The translations under genes were made by a program, and so were the position numbers. This document shows positions 33,312-41,197 of a DNA stretch of 64,000 bases, piece by piece. The notes under the pieces are model-generated. The model saw only the letters and a list, made by a program, of their open reading frames with translations. It was not told where the DNA came from and made no database searches. Source of the stretch: Longimycelium tulufanense (GTDB lineage Bacteria > Actinomycetota > Actinomycetes > Mycobacteriales > Pseudonocardiaceae); the NCBI RefSeq assembly GCF_014645795.1, contig NZ_BMMK01000001.1, forward strand, positions 146,745 to 210,744, in the 5' to 3' direction. Each line of letters starts with the position of its first letter. The first letter of the stretch is position 1.

Positions 33312-33884
33312 GCATTCCTCCCCCAGAGTTGCCTGTGGCACAAGCGAAGGCGGGGAATGGTCCCCGCACTCGCCACTCACTGTCACTGTGACAGCGCGAG
33401 GTGCGCCCGTCGAGAGATAACGACAGATGGGGTAATCCGGAAGAACCAATGCTGAGCTGCCAGCCGGAAGGAAGGCCCTGTCGGACTCGACGTCCGCCGT
33501 CACGCAGCCGGATCACGAGAGCCACGAAGCCGGAACGACCCGCTGCCGGACGCACCGACGGCGAAAACGGTCCACGGCGCCATGTATCTGAAGCGGGTTC
33601 GCCCACTCCTGTGTTCGGGGGCCACGGGGAGGGAACGGGCCCTGGCACGAAGGCGACGCGATGGGGGAGGGCGGGTCGCGTGCCATATTCGTGCCAGGGC
33701 CCGGGGCCTGGGCCCCGCAACGCCGGCTACCCACGCCGCTGCCCGCACGCCGGGCTTCGAACCCAGCCGACGCTCGCCGCGGCATTCGCCCGGCCTGTAC
33801 CGAGATGGTTCAGTCGAGGACCGCTGGTGGACCATGGGCGAGCCAGCAGGCCGGCGTCGGACTGCGGCGCCGGGAGGCGGCAGG
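33312..33884. repeat. Non-coding stretch with long inverted repeat
   Basis: About 570 bases between two leftward quinoprotein genes, without a convincing gene. It contains a perfect 15-bp inverted repeat, GGGCCCTGGCACGAA (33637-33651) and TTCGTGCCAGGGCCC (33688-33702), with a 36-base spacer that can itself pair in part. It may be the terminator of the sugar dehydrogenase gene; the promoter of the downstream quinoprotein lies at 33312-33450. Confidence 0.6.
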
Positions 33885-34937
33885 TCAGTTGCCGTCGGAG
33901 GAGTAGATGGCGGTCGGGGTGATCACCAGCAGTGAGCCGTCCGGCGCGGGCTCGACCGCACGGACCCGGGAGAGCTGGGTGTAGATCCGCTGCGGCGAAC
34001 CACCGTCACCGGTCATCCGCCACACACCGCCCTTGAGCGCGGCCATGTAGAGCTTGCCCTGGTAGGCCGCCAGGCCACTCGGCGTCGCCACGGAGGTCCG
34101 CCAGCTTTGTACCGGGTCGACATACCGCGGGTTGTTGCAGGGACCTTCGCAGGCCGGCCAGCCGTAGTTCCTGCCGGCCTGGACCCGGTTCAGTTCATCG
34201 GCCTTGTTGGCGCCGATGTCGGTCACGTGCAGCGCCCCGTTCGACCAGGCCAGGCCCTGCACGTTGCGGTGCCCGTAGGAGTAGACCAGCGAGTTGAACG
34301 GGTTACCGGGTGCCGGCCTGCCGTCGGTGGTCATCCGCAGCACCTTGCCGCCCAGGGAGTTCAGGTCCTGCGCGGTCTGGGACCGCAGCCCGTCCCCGGT
34401 GCCCGCGTAGAGGTAGCCGTCCGGACCGAACTCGAGGCGACCACCGTGGTGGCAGCACGACCCGCGCGGGATGCCGGTGACGATGGGGCGCGGCCGCTCA
34501 CCCAGCCGGAGCTTGGCGATGCGGTTGTCCCGGGCGGTGGTGTAGTAGATGAAGATCGTCCTGTCCTGGGCGTAGTTGGGGGACACGGCGAGTCCGAGCA
34601 GGCCGCCCTCCTTGCTCACGCTGATCCCGTTGATCCGCTGGACGTCAGTGACCCGGCCGTCCTCGAGCTGCCGGATCCGCCCGCTGTTGCGCTCGGTGAA
34701 CAACGCCGTGCCGTCCGGCAACCAATCCAGCGCCCAGGCGTGTTCCAGGCCGGACACCAGCTGCTCGAGTGCCGTCGACGCCGCCTTCGGCGCCTGCGCC
34801 CGCGCCGCTGCCTGGGCTGCCTCCGGTGGCCCTGCCGCCGTGCCTGCCGGGGACACCGCACCGGCGGCCGGCGGCGCGGTCACGGTGGCCGCGGCCAGGG
34901 CGAGTGCCCCCAGGAGCACCTTGCGCCGAGCTTTCAT
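33885..34937 (-). CDS. Secreted PQQ-dependent sugar/sorbosone-type dehydrogenase
   Basis: Soluble-aldose-dehydrogenase/GSDH-like six-bladed propeller, 350 aa, with an N-terminal signal (VLLGALALAAATVTAPPAAGA) and an Ala-rich linker. Family motifs: GLEHAWALDWLPDGTALFTE, KEGGLLGLAVSP, the catalytic His in CCHHGGRLEFGPDGYLY, SYGHRNVQGLAW, and GRNYGWPACEG. The Cys-Cys before the catalytic His pair is notable. Oxidises aldoses with PQQ in characterised relatives. It is divergent from pqqA, so its promoter adjoins the cofactor operon. Confidence 0.88.
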   Translation of the reverse strand: MKARRKVLLGALALAAATVTAPPAAGAVSPAGTAAGPPEAAQAAARAQAPKAASTALEQLVSGLEHAWALDWLPDGTALFTERNSGRIRQLEDGRVTDVQRINGISVSKEGGLLGLAVSPNYAQDRTIFIYYTTARDNRIAKLRLGERPRPIVTGIPRGSCCHHGGRLEFGPDGYLYAGTGDGLRSQTAQDLNSLGGKVLRMTTDGRPAPGNPFNSLVYSYGHRNVQGLAWSNGALHVTDIGANKADELNRVQAGRNYGWPACEGPCNNPRYVDPVQSWRTSVATPSGLAAYQGKLYMAALKGGVWRMTGDGGSPQRIYTQLSRVRAVEPAPDGSLLVITPTAIYSSDGN

Positions 34938-35036
34938 GGTTTCTCCTCCAACGTCCGTCCTCCGGTGGAGAGCGCGCGGCGGCTGGTCCCACAGGCAAGC
35001 GAGGCACCTCGACCGCTGTCAAGGGCTGGAAAACCC

Positions 35037-35087
35037 GGGAATTTCCGTTGCGGTAACGGGGAAAATCCCACCAGCGATCGACGCTGG
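35037..35087. promoter_or_regulatory. Dyad elements in sugar dehydrogenase/pqqA promoter region
   Basis: In the 279-bp divergent region lie an imperfect stem centred on CCGTT-gcggt-AACGG (35045-35059, flanked by GGGAATTT and GGAAAATCCC) and a dyad CCAGCG-atcga-CGCTGG (35071-35087). Either could be an operator for pqq expression. Confidence 0.4.
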
Positions 35088-35216
35088 TCGGCGGGGAGGA
35101 GTGCCGGAGTCGTTCTCCTGCCGTAATCCGTCCGGACGCTGGTCCGGTTGGTGGTACCCCGCCTACGGTGAGGAGTCGCCGCCGTCGGTCGTCAACGGCG
35201 TCCAACGGAGGTCAGC

Positions 35217-35303
35217 ATGGAGCGCCAGGACTGGGTCACTCCCGCGTTCACCGACTACGACACACCCATGGAGGTTACCGGCTACGTCGCCCGGCAGCAG
35301 TGA
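35217..35303 (+). CDS. pqqA: PQQ precursor peptide PqqA
   Basis: 28-residue peptide beginning MERQDWVTPAFTDYD and containing the defining E-V-T-G-Y motif (Glu19 and Tyr23), the two residues that PqqE cross-links and that become the carbon skeleton of PQQ. ATG has CGGAGG at good spacing. Too short for most gene finders but unmistakable beside pqqC, pqqD and pqqE. A strong hairpin follows it, which would raise its transcript level relative to the enzymes. Confidence 0.93.
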   Translation: MERQDWVTPAFTDYDTPMEVTGYVARQQ

Positions 35304-35311
35304 ACCAGCCT

Positions 35312-35345
35312 CTCGGGGGCCGGGGCGGGAGAACCGGCCCCCGAG
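35312..35345 (+). terminator. Attenuator hairpin between pqqA and pqqC
   Basis: Perfect 12-bp stem CTCGGGGGCCGG / CCGGCCCCCGAG with a 10-base loop, starting 9 bp after the pqqA stop and ending 19 bp before the pqqC start. Probably partial termination or an mRNA 3' stabiliser for pqqA. Confidence 0.75.
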
Positions 35346-35364
35346 CCGGGCCGGGAGGTACCCC

Positions 35365-36078
35365 ATGACCCCACCTGCGTCGCCACGCCCGGAAGAGGAG
35401 TTCGTCGCCGCGCTCCGCGCACTGTCCTCCCGCTACTGGGGAAGCCATCCGTTCCACCGCCGCATGCACGCCGGGCTGCTCGGCAAGCATGAGCTGCGCC
35501 TCTGGGCGACGAACCGCTGGTACTACCAGTGCATGCTGCCGCAGAAGGACGCGGCGATCATCAGCAACTGCCCGATTCCGGAGGTGCGACGGCAGTGGCT
35601 GCCGCGCATCGTCTACCACGATGGGGCGGCCGCTGGCGAGGGCGGGTCCGAGCGCTGGCTCCGATTGTGCGAGGCGGTCGGCCTGGCCCGGCAGGAGGTG
35701 CTCGACCAGCGGCATGTCGTGCCGGCGGTGCGGTTCGCCGTCGACGCCTACGTTTCCTTCGCCCGGACCAGGCCCTGGTGGGAGGCCGTCGCCTCCGGGC
35801 TCACCGAGATGTTCTCCGGCCACCTGATGCGCGCCAGGGTCACCGACCTGCTGGCGCACTACCCGTGGATCAGCCGGGAGGACCTCGCCTACTTCACCAC
35901 CAGGGTGGACGCGGTGTCCGCCGGTGGCCGCGAGACGCTGGACCTCGTGGTGTGCCACTGCGTTACGCGGGAGCAGCAAGATCGCGCGATCGAGGCGTTG
36001 TCGTTCAAATGTGATGTCCTCTGGAGCATGCTGGACGCCATTGACCGAGCTTCCGCCGAATCCGCGGGGGGTGGGTGA
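35365..36078 (+). CDS. pqqC: Pyrroloquinoline-quinone synthase PqqC
   Basis: Final-step oxidase of PQQ biosynthesis, 237 aa: ring closure and eight-electron oxidation of AHQQ without metal. Starts at ATG 35365 with CGGGAGG upstream. Family signature RYWGSHPFHRRMHAG, LRLWATNRWYYQCMLPQKDA, and the FSGHLMRARVTDLLAHYPWI segment with heme-oxygenase-like helices. Length normal. Followed 3 bp later by pqqD. Confidence 0.93.
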   Translation: MTPPASPRPEEEFVAALRALSSRYWGSHPFHRRMHAGLLGKHELRLWATNRWYYQCMLPQKDAAIISNCPIPEVRRQWLPRIVYHDGAAAGEGGSERWLRLCEAVGLARQEVLDQRHVVPAVRFAVDAYVSFARTRPWWEAVASGLTEMFSGHLMRARVTDLLAHYPWISREDLAYFTTRVDAVSAGGRETLDLVVCHCVTREQQDRAIEALSFKCDVLWSMLDAIDRASAESAGGG

Positions 36079-36081
36079 AAG

Positions 36082-36483
36082 GTGACCGACAGCAGACCCG
36101 CCGACGGGGTCGAACGACAACATGCCGGGTCCGGGAAGGGAACCGAGCACCAACAGATCGGGCTGGTTGACGGGGTTGAGCAGGAGAGCGGTTCGTCGGA
36201 GGTCAGGCCGGAGTCCCGGCCCCGGCTGCGACCGGGTAGCAGATTGAGCTACGACCACGTACGGGACACGGACGTCCTGTTGTTCCCGGAAGGTGTGCTG
36301 GTACTGAACCACACCGCGGCCGCAGTGCTCTCCCACTGCGACGGGAGACGAACAGTCCTCGACATCGTGGCGCAACTGGGTGAACGGTTCCGAGGCGTGC
36401 GCCTTTCCGACGTGACCACGCTGCTCGCCCAGCTCCGGCAGCGGCACCTGATCGAGACCGCGGGGGAGGCGAGGGATGCCTGA
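36082..36483 (+). CDS. pqqD: PQQ peptide chaperone PqqD
   Basis: RRE-fold chaperone that binds PqqA and presents it to PqqE. The PqqD domain (about residues 40-125) has RPRLRPGSRLSYDHVRD, VLVLNHTAAAVLSHCDGRRT and LRQRHLIE. The first 40 residues are a low-complexity acidic extension not usual in stand-alone PqqD. GTG start; stop overlaps pqqE by 8 bp. Confidence 0.92.
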   Translation: MTDSRPADGVERQHAGSGKGTEHQQIGLVDGVEQESGSSEVRPESRPRLRPGSRLSYDHVRDTDVLLFPEGVLVLNHTAAAVLSHCDGRRTVLDIVAQLGERFRGVRLSDVTTLLAQLRQRHLIETAGEARDA

Positions 36484-37588
36484 CCTCCACGCCCGCCCGC
36501 TCGGGCTGCTCGCGGAGCTGACGCACCGCTGCCCGCTGCACTGTCCCTACTGCTCGAACCCCCTCGAACTGGTGACCCGGGAACGCGAGCTCGACACCAC
36601 GCGGTGGTGCTCGGTGCTCGACCAGGCTCGCGAGCTCGGCGTGCTGCAGGTGCACTTCTCGGGAGGCGAACCGCTGGCACGGCGCGACCTGCCCGCGCTG
36701 GTGTCACATGCCCACGGCCTGGGCTGCTACACCAACCTGGTCACGAGCGGGGTGGGACTGACCGGGGCGGTCATCGCCGACCTCGCCGAGCGGGGCGTCG
36801 ACCATGTGCAGCTGTCCGTGCAGGACGCCAACGAGGTGAGCGCGAACCGGATCGGTGGTGCGCGGACACACGAGCACAAGCTGACGGCGGCGCGGGTGGT
36901 GAAGGAACGTGGTCTTCCGCTGTCGGTGAATGTCGTGTTGCACAGGCACAACCACGACAACCTCGCCTCGATCATCGCGCTGGCCGAGGAGATGGGCGCC
37001 GACCGCCTCGAACTGGCCAACACCCAGTACTACGGCTGGGCCCTGCGCAACCGGACGGCACTGATGCCCACCCAGGACCAGCTCGACGCCGCGCAACCCG
37101 TCGTTCGCGCGGCACAACAACGCCTGTCCGGACGAATGGAGATCATCTACGTAATCGCCGACTACCACGAGGCATACCCCAAACCCTGCATGCACGGCTG
37201 GGGAGCACGCCAGATCACCGTGGCACCGGACGGGACCGTCCTGCCCTGCCTCGCGGCAACCGTCATCCCCGACCTGCGGCTGTCCAACGTGACTGATCAC
37301 GACCTGGCCTGGATCTGGTACGACTCCCCCTCGTTCAACGCCTTCCGCGGCGTGGAGTGGATGCGTGAGCCCTGCCGGAGCTGCTCACGGCGGTTCACCG
37401 ACTTCGGTGGCTGCCGCTGCCAGGCGTTCCTGCTCACCGGCGACGCGGCCAACACCGACCCGGTGTGTTCGCTGTCCCCGCACCGAACCCTGGTCGACCA
37501 AGCGCTGTCCGACATCCCGGAACGGTCCCCGACCCCGGTGATGCGGGCGGTTGCCGGGCAGCGCGTCCGCGAGTGGGTCGAACCCTGA
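36476..37588 (+). CDS. pqqE: PqqA peptide cyclase PqqE (radical SAM/SPASM)
   Basis: Radical SAM enzyme, 370 aa, that forms the Glu-Tyr carbon-carbon bond in PqqA. Radical SAM cluster C19-x3-C23-x2-C26 (CPLHCPYC), SAM motif HFSGGEPL, and a C-terminal SPASM domain for auxiliary clusters: PCMHGWGARQ, LPCLAAT, REPCRSCSRRF, GCRCQAF and PVCSLSPH. Overlap with pqqD fits the complex they form. PqqB, the hydroxylase that acts between PqqE and PqqC, is not encoded here. Confidence 0.95.
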   Translation: MPDLHARPLGLLAELTHRCPLHCPYCSNPLELVTRERELDTTRWCSVLDQARELGVLQVHFSGGEPLARRDLPALVSHAHGLGCYTNLVTSGVGLTGAVIADLAERGVDHVQLSVQDANEVSANRIGGARTHEHKLTAARVVKERGLPLSVNVVLHRHNHDNLASIIALAEEMGADRLELANTQYYGWALRNRTALMPTQDQLDAAQPVVRAAQQRLSGRMEIIYVIADYHEAYPKPCMHGWGARQITVAPDGTVLPCLAATVIPDLRLSNVTDHDLAWIWYDSPSFNAFRGVEWMREPCRSCSRRFTDFGGCRCQAFLLTGDAANTDPVCSLSPHRTLVDQALSDIPERSPTPVMRAVAGQRVREWVEP

Positions 37589-37622
37589 GGGGCCGGGTCC
37601 CGCGACCAGGGGTCAGCCCGCT

Positions 37623-39176
37623 TCAGTGGATCGGCTCGAAGGGCCGGCGGTCCACGGGACAGCTCGCTCCCGCCGCGGGCAACGCGCCGGAGACCAGGTA
37701 GCCGCGCTTGACCTTCTCCGCGCAGGTACTCCGCACCAGCATCGTGGTGTGGCCTGCGCCCTCCACCACCAGCAGCCGACCCCGTGACAGCTCACGGAGC
37801 CCGTCCCGGGCGCCATGCAGGGGAGTGGCGGGATCAAACCTGCTGTTGATCACCAGAACCGGCGGGATGCGCCGATGCCATGGCCCGAGGTAGGGGCGCA
37901 CCGACTCCCGCGGCCAGTAGGCACAGCTCATCATCCCGAACACGGCGATGCGGCCGAAGTAGGGGACACGACGGTCCTCGGTGATGGCGAGCCTGCTGTA
38001 CGTCGCCTCCTGCCTGGGCACCCAGCTGTCCGCGCACTGGATCGCATGGAACGCCTCCGGGCGGTTGTCGACGTAGGGCGCACCGGCAGCAGCGACCGAC
38101 GGGACGCCGCTCGCCTCGTGGAGCCGCTGCAGGGTCCTGGCTACCGCCGGCCAGTCATCAGGATCGGCGAGACTGGCCGCCGCGTTCACCACCGCGGAGT
38201 AGGTGTAGGTCGCCGTGCTGCCGTCCGGCTCGGTGATCGTGATGGGGTGCCGGCGGGCACGTTCGGCAAGGATGCGCCACTTCTCGTGCGGATCCCCGGA
38301 GGAAAACGCGCACCGAGGCCCGGCTGCCGCACACTCGTCGAGGAAGGCCGTGAAGGTTTCCGCGATGCCCCGTGCCACGTCCTGCCGCACGTCAACCGGC
38401 TCGCGGAACCCGTTCCCGGTCCGCCCGGTCGCGTTGCCGGCGAAGTCCATCGAGCCGTCGAACGCCAGCGCCCGCACCCGGTGCGGGAACAGGTTGGCGT
38501 ACACGGCACCGACATGGGTGCCGTAGGAGATCCCGTGATAGCTCAGCTTTCGGTCGCCCACCGCCATGCGGAGAAGGTCGAGGTCGCGGGCCGTGTTCAC
38601 GGTCGACATGTGGGGAAGTAGCTCGCCCGCCCGATCGCGGCAGCGCTCCACCAACTCACGTGACCTGGCGAAGAAACCGGGCTCCCCGGCCCTGTCACCC
38701 GGCAGCTCCGGGAAGGTGGCGAAGAACTTCCGTTGCTCCGCCTTCGTCTCGAAGCACCGCACCGCGGTACTGCGCCCCACAGCACGGGTATCCCACGACA
38801 CCAGGTCGAAGCGGGCACGAAGCTCCGGGGAGAACAACCACGGCCAGCGCGCACGCTCCCGTAGCCGGGACACCCCGGACGAGCCCGGTCCACCGAAGTT
38901 GACGAACAGGCTGCCGATGCGGAGCCCCTGATCGCTCGCCGGTAACCGGATCACCGCTAGGTCGATCAGCTTGCCGCGCGGATCGCGGTAGTCGAGCGGA
39001 ACTTGTGCCGTGGCGCACTCGAATCCGTCTCCGCACGCCGACCAGTGGAGCCGTGGCTGCACGGGCCCATCCACGCCGGCGGCGTGCCGGCCGGCGGCCG
39101 AGGAGGGCACGAGCGCCAGCCCGCCCGTCAGGGCAGCGATCACCGCGGCGACACCGAACCTGCGTCGGAGGAACAC
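37623..39176 (-). CDS. Secreted TAP-like alpha/beta-hydrolase peptidase
   Basis: Exported serine peptidase of the tripeptidyl aminopeptidase (TAP/SlpD) type, 517 aa from GTG 39176, chosen for GGAGG eight bases upstream and the signal peptide that follows (FGVAAVIAALTGGLALVPSSAAG); the frame is open to 39296. Triad: Ser in GISYGTHVGA, Asp in NSRFDPATP, His in GAGHTTML; oxyanion-side motif FVNFGGPGSSGVS. Removes N-terminal tripeptides in characterised relatives. Convergent with pqqE. Its export argues against a role in cytosolic PqqA processing, but it is the only peptidase by the cluster. Confidence 0.88.
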   Translation of the reverse strand: MFLRRRFGVAAVIAALTGGLALVPSSAAGRHAAGVDGPVQPRLHWSACGDGFECATAQVPLDYRDPRGKLIDLAVIRLPASDQGLRIGSLFVNFGGPGSSGVSRLRERARWPWLFSPELRARFDLVSWDTRAVGRSTAVRCFETKAEQRKFFATFPELPGDRAGEPGFFARSRELVERCRDRAGELLPHMSTVNTARDLDLLRMAVGDRKLSYHGISYGTHVGAVYANLFPHRVRALAFDGSMDFAGNATGRTGNGFREPVDVRQDVARGIAETFTAFLDECAAAGPRCAFSSGDPHEKWRILAERARRHPITITEPDGSTATYTYSAVVNAAASLADPDDWPAVARTLQRLHEASGVPSVAAAGAPYVDNRPEAFHAIQCADSWVPRQEATYSRLAITEDRRVPYFGRIAVFGMMSCAYWPRESVRPYLGPWHRRIPPVLVINSRFDPATPLHGARDGLRELSRGRLLVVEGAGHTTMLVRSTCAEKVKRGYLVSGALPAAGASCPVDRRPFEPIH

Positions 39177-39313
39177 GTCCCCACCTCCGGGGTCGGGACC
39201 CCTGCCTAACAGCCGTTCCGGTAACGACCACCCTTTTCCCCACCGAACCACCCGTTCGGCCGTCCCATCGGCCGGTCCCGGTGTGTCCGGCGTCACCAGG
39301 CAGACTGTCCATC

Positions 39314-40225
39314 GTGGACTACCACGCCATCCTGGAACACGTGCTGGCCGACATCGAACCGGAGATCGGGTGCGGTCGGGTCGCCGACTACATCCCGGCC
39401 CTGCGCTCGGCCGACCCCGACCGCTTCGGCATGGCCGTGGCCGACGTCGACGGCCCGGTGACCGGGGTCGGTGACTGGGAGGCGCCCTTCTCGATGCAGA
39501 GCGTCTCCAAGGTGTTCGCCCTGGCGCTGGTCATCGCCGCGGACGGCGAACAGGTCTGGCAGCGGGTCGGCCGCGAGCCCTCGGGCAACCCGTTCAACTC
39601 GCTGGTGCAGCTCGAGCACGAGCGCGGCATCCCGCGCAACCCCTTCATCAACGCCGGCGCGCTCGTGGTCACCGACCGCCTGCTCAGCGTGACCGGCGAT
39701 GCCCGTGGAGCGATGCTCGACTTCCTCCGTGCGGAGAGCGGCAACCCCGCGGTGGACTTCGACCCCGTGGTGGCCAACTCCGAGGCCGAGCACGGCGCCC
39801 GCAACGCCGCGCTCGGCTACTTCATGGCCAGTCACGACAACGTGGAGAACCCGGTTCCCCAGGTGCTGGAGCACTACTTCTGGCAGTGCGCCATCGCGAT
39901 GAGCTGCCGCGACCTGGCGCTGGCCGGTTGCTTCCTGGCCCGGCACGGGGTCCGGGCCGACGGCTCCCGGCTGCTCACCCGCAGCGACGCCAAGCGCGTC
40001 AACGCGATCATGCTCACCTGCGGCACGTACGACGCGGCCGGCGAGTTCGCCTACCGCGTCGGGCTGCCCGGCAAGAGCGGGGTCGGCGGCGGCATCCTCG
40101 CCATCGTGCCCGGCCGGTGCGCGCTGGCGGTGTGGAGCCCGGGTCTGGATGCCAGGGGCAACTCGGTCGCCGGTGTCGCCGCCCTCGACCGGTTCACCAC
40201 CCGCACCGGGTGGTCGGTCTTCTAG
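39314..40225 (+). CDS. glsA: Glutaminase A
   Basis: Serine-dependent beta-lactamase-like glutaminase, 303 aa, hydrolysing glutamine to glutamate and ammonia. Catalytic S-x-x-K in FSMQSVSKVFALAL, the NPFNSLVQLE and RNPFINAGALV blocks, and the C-terminal GLPGKSGVGGGILAIVPG are diagnostic. GTG start with no strong binding site. Soluble; single-gene unit, divergent from the TAP peptidase and convergent with the LysR gene. Confidence 0.94.
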   Translation: MDYHAILEHVLADIEPEIGCGRVADYIPALRSADPDRFGMAVADVDGPVTGVGDWEAPFSMQSVSKVFALALVIAADGEQVWQRVGREPSGNPFNSLVQLEHERGIPRNPFINAGALVVTDRLLSVTGDARGAMLDFLRAESGNPAVDFDPVVANSEAEHGARNAALGYFMASHDNVENPVPQVLEHYFWQCAIAMSCRDLALAGCFLARHGVRADGSRLLTRSDAKRVNAIMLTCGTYDAAGEFAYRVGLPGKSGVGGGILAIVPGRCALAVWSPGLDARGNSVAGVAALDRFTTRTGWSVF

Positions 40226-40252
40226 GCGGCGACACCCCCGGCGCGGCGGTGC

Positions 40253-41197
40253 TCAGCCGGCCAGTGCCTGCGCGGGCTCGCCCGTCAGCTCCCGGAACTG
40301 GTGTGGCTGCGACCTGATGAACGCGTGGTAGGCGGGATTGCCCGCGGCCAGCTCCCAGTACCGCTGCCGCAGCTCGCGCAGCAGGAGAGCGGCCACGTCA
40401 CCCGGGCTGTCCACGTGCCAGGCGAAGAAGAGCCGCCGCCGGACGTCGACGTCGAGCGGACGCACCACGCAGCCCGCCGGCGGCCGGACCCGGGCCGCGA
40501 TGAGCGACACCGCCCGGCCACCCCGCAGGTGCTCCACCAGCTGCATGGTCGAACCGTGGTAGCGGATGTCCGGCTGGAAGCCCGCGGCCGCACACAGCCG
40601 CGTCAGCTCGTCCCGGGCGCACGGGTGCTCGATCCACGCCTCGCCCGCCAGCTCGGACAGCGGGACGACCGGGCGCGCGGCCAGCCGGTGTGAGACCGGC
40701 AGCATGACCCAGACAGGCTCGTGAACGATTGTTTCGGTCCGCGCGTTCGGCGGCGTCGGCAGCGGGTGGAACAGGCGATCGTTGCCCTGCACGGCGTCGT
40801 GCTCGCCCAGCTCCAGGCTGGGCAGCGCGGCGTCGGCCGGCGCGAGCACGTGCTCCAGGGTCAGACCGGGGTACTCCCGGCTGGCCGCCTCGACCACCGA
40901 ACCCAGCTCCGGCACCGCCGTCACCAGGACGAACCGCCGTTCCTTCTCGGTGACGTCGGCCAGGGCGTGGTGCCACATCCGGTCCAGCCGCAGGATGTGG
41001 TGCAGCAGCCGCTCACCCCGGTCCGACAGGGCCACCCGCCGGGTCGACCGGTGCAGCAACGGGACCCCGAGCCGGCGCTCGAGCCGGCGGATCCGCGCGC
41101 TCAGCGCCGGTTGGGTGATGTGCATGCGGCTCGCGGCCCGGGTGAAGCTCAGCTCCTCGGCGACGGCGCGGAACGCCTCCAGGTCACGCCAGTCCAT
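40253..41197 (-). CDS. LysR family transcriptional regulator
   Basis: LysR-type regulator, 314 aa, start at ATG 41197 (MDWRDLEAFRAVAEELSFTR). N-terminal winged helix (1-62, ASRMHITQPALSARIRRLER) and a periplasmic-binding-like effector domain (about 88-290). The frame is open to 41731, but that part lacks LysR features. No obvious regulated divergent gene: the sequence beyond it is gene-poor. Confidence 0.9.
   Translation of the reverse strand: MDWRDLEAFRAVAEELSFTRAASRMHITQPALSARIRRLERRLGVPLLHRSTRRVALSDRGERLLHHILRLDRMWHHALADVTEKERRFVLVTAVPELGSVVEAASREYPGLTLEHVLAPADAALPSLELGEHDAVQGNDRLFHPLPTPPNARTETIVHEPVWVMLPVSHRLAARPVVPLSELAGEAWIEHPCARDELTRLCAAAGFQPDIRYHGSTMQLVEHLRGGRAVSLIAARVRPPAGCVVRPLDVDVRRRLFFAWHVDSPGDVAALLLRELRQRYWELAAGNPAYHAFIRSQPHQFRELTGEPAQALAG

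Noticed and set aside
33700-33840. Possible tRNA remnant on the minus strand (GGGTTCGAAGCCC)
   Set aside because: A T-arm-like stem-loop forms, but no pairing acceptor stem, D-arm or anticodon arm exists.
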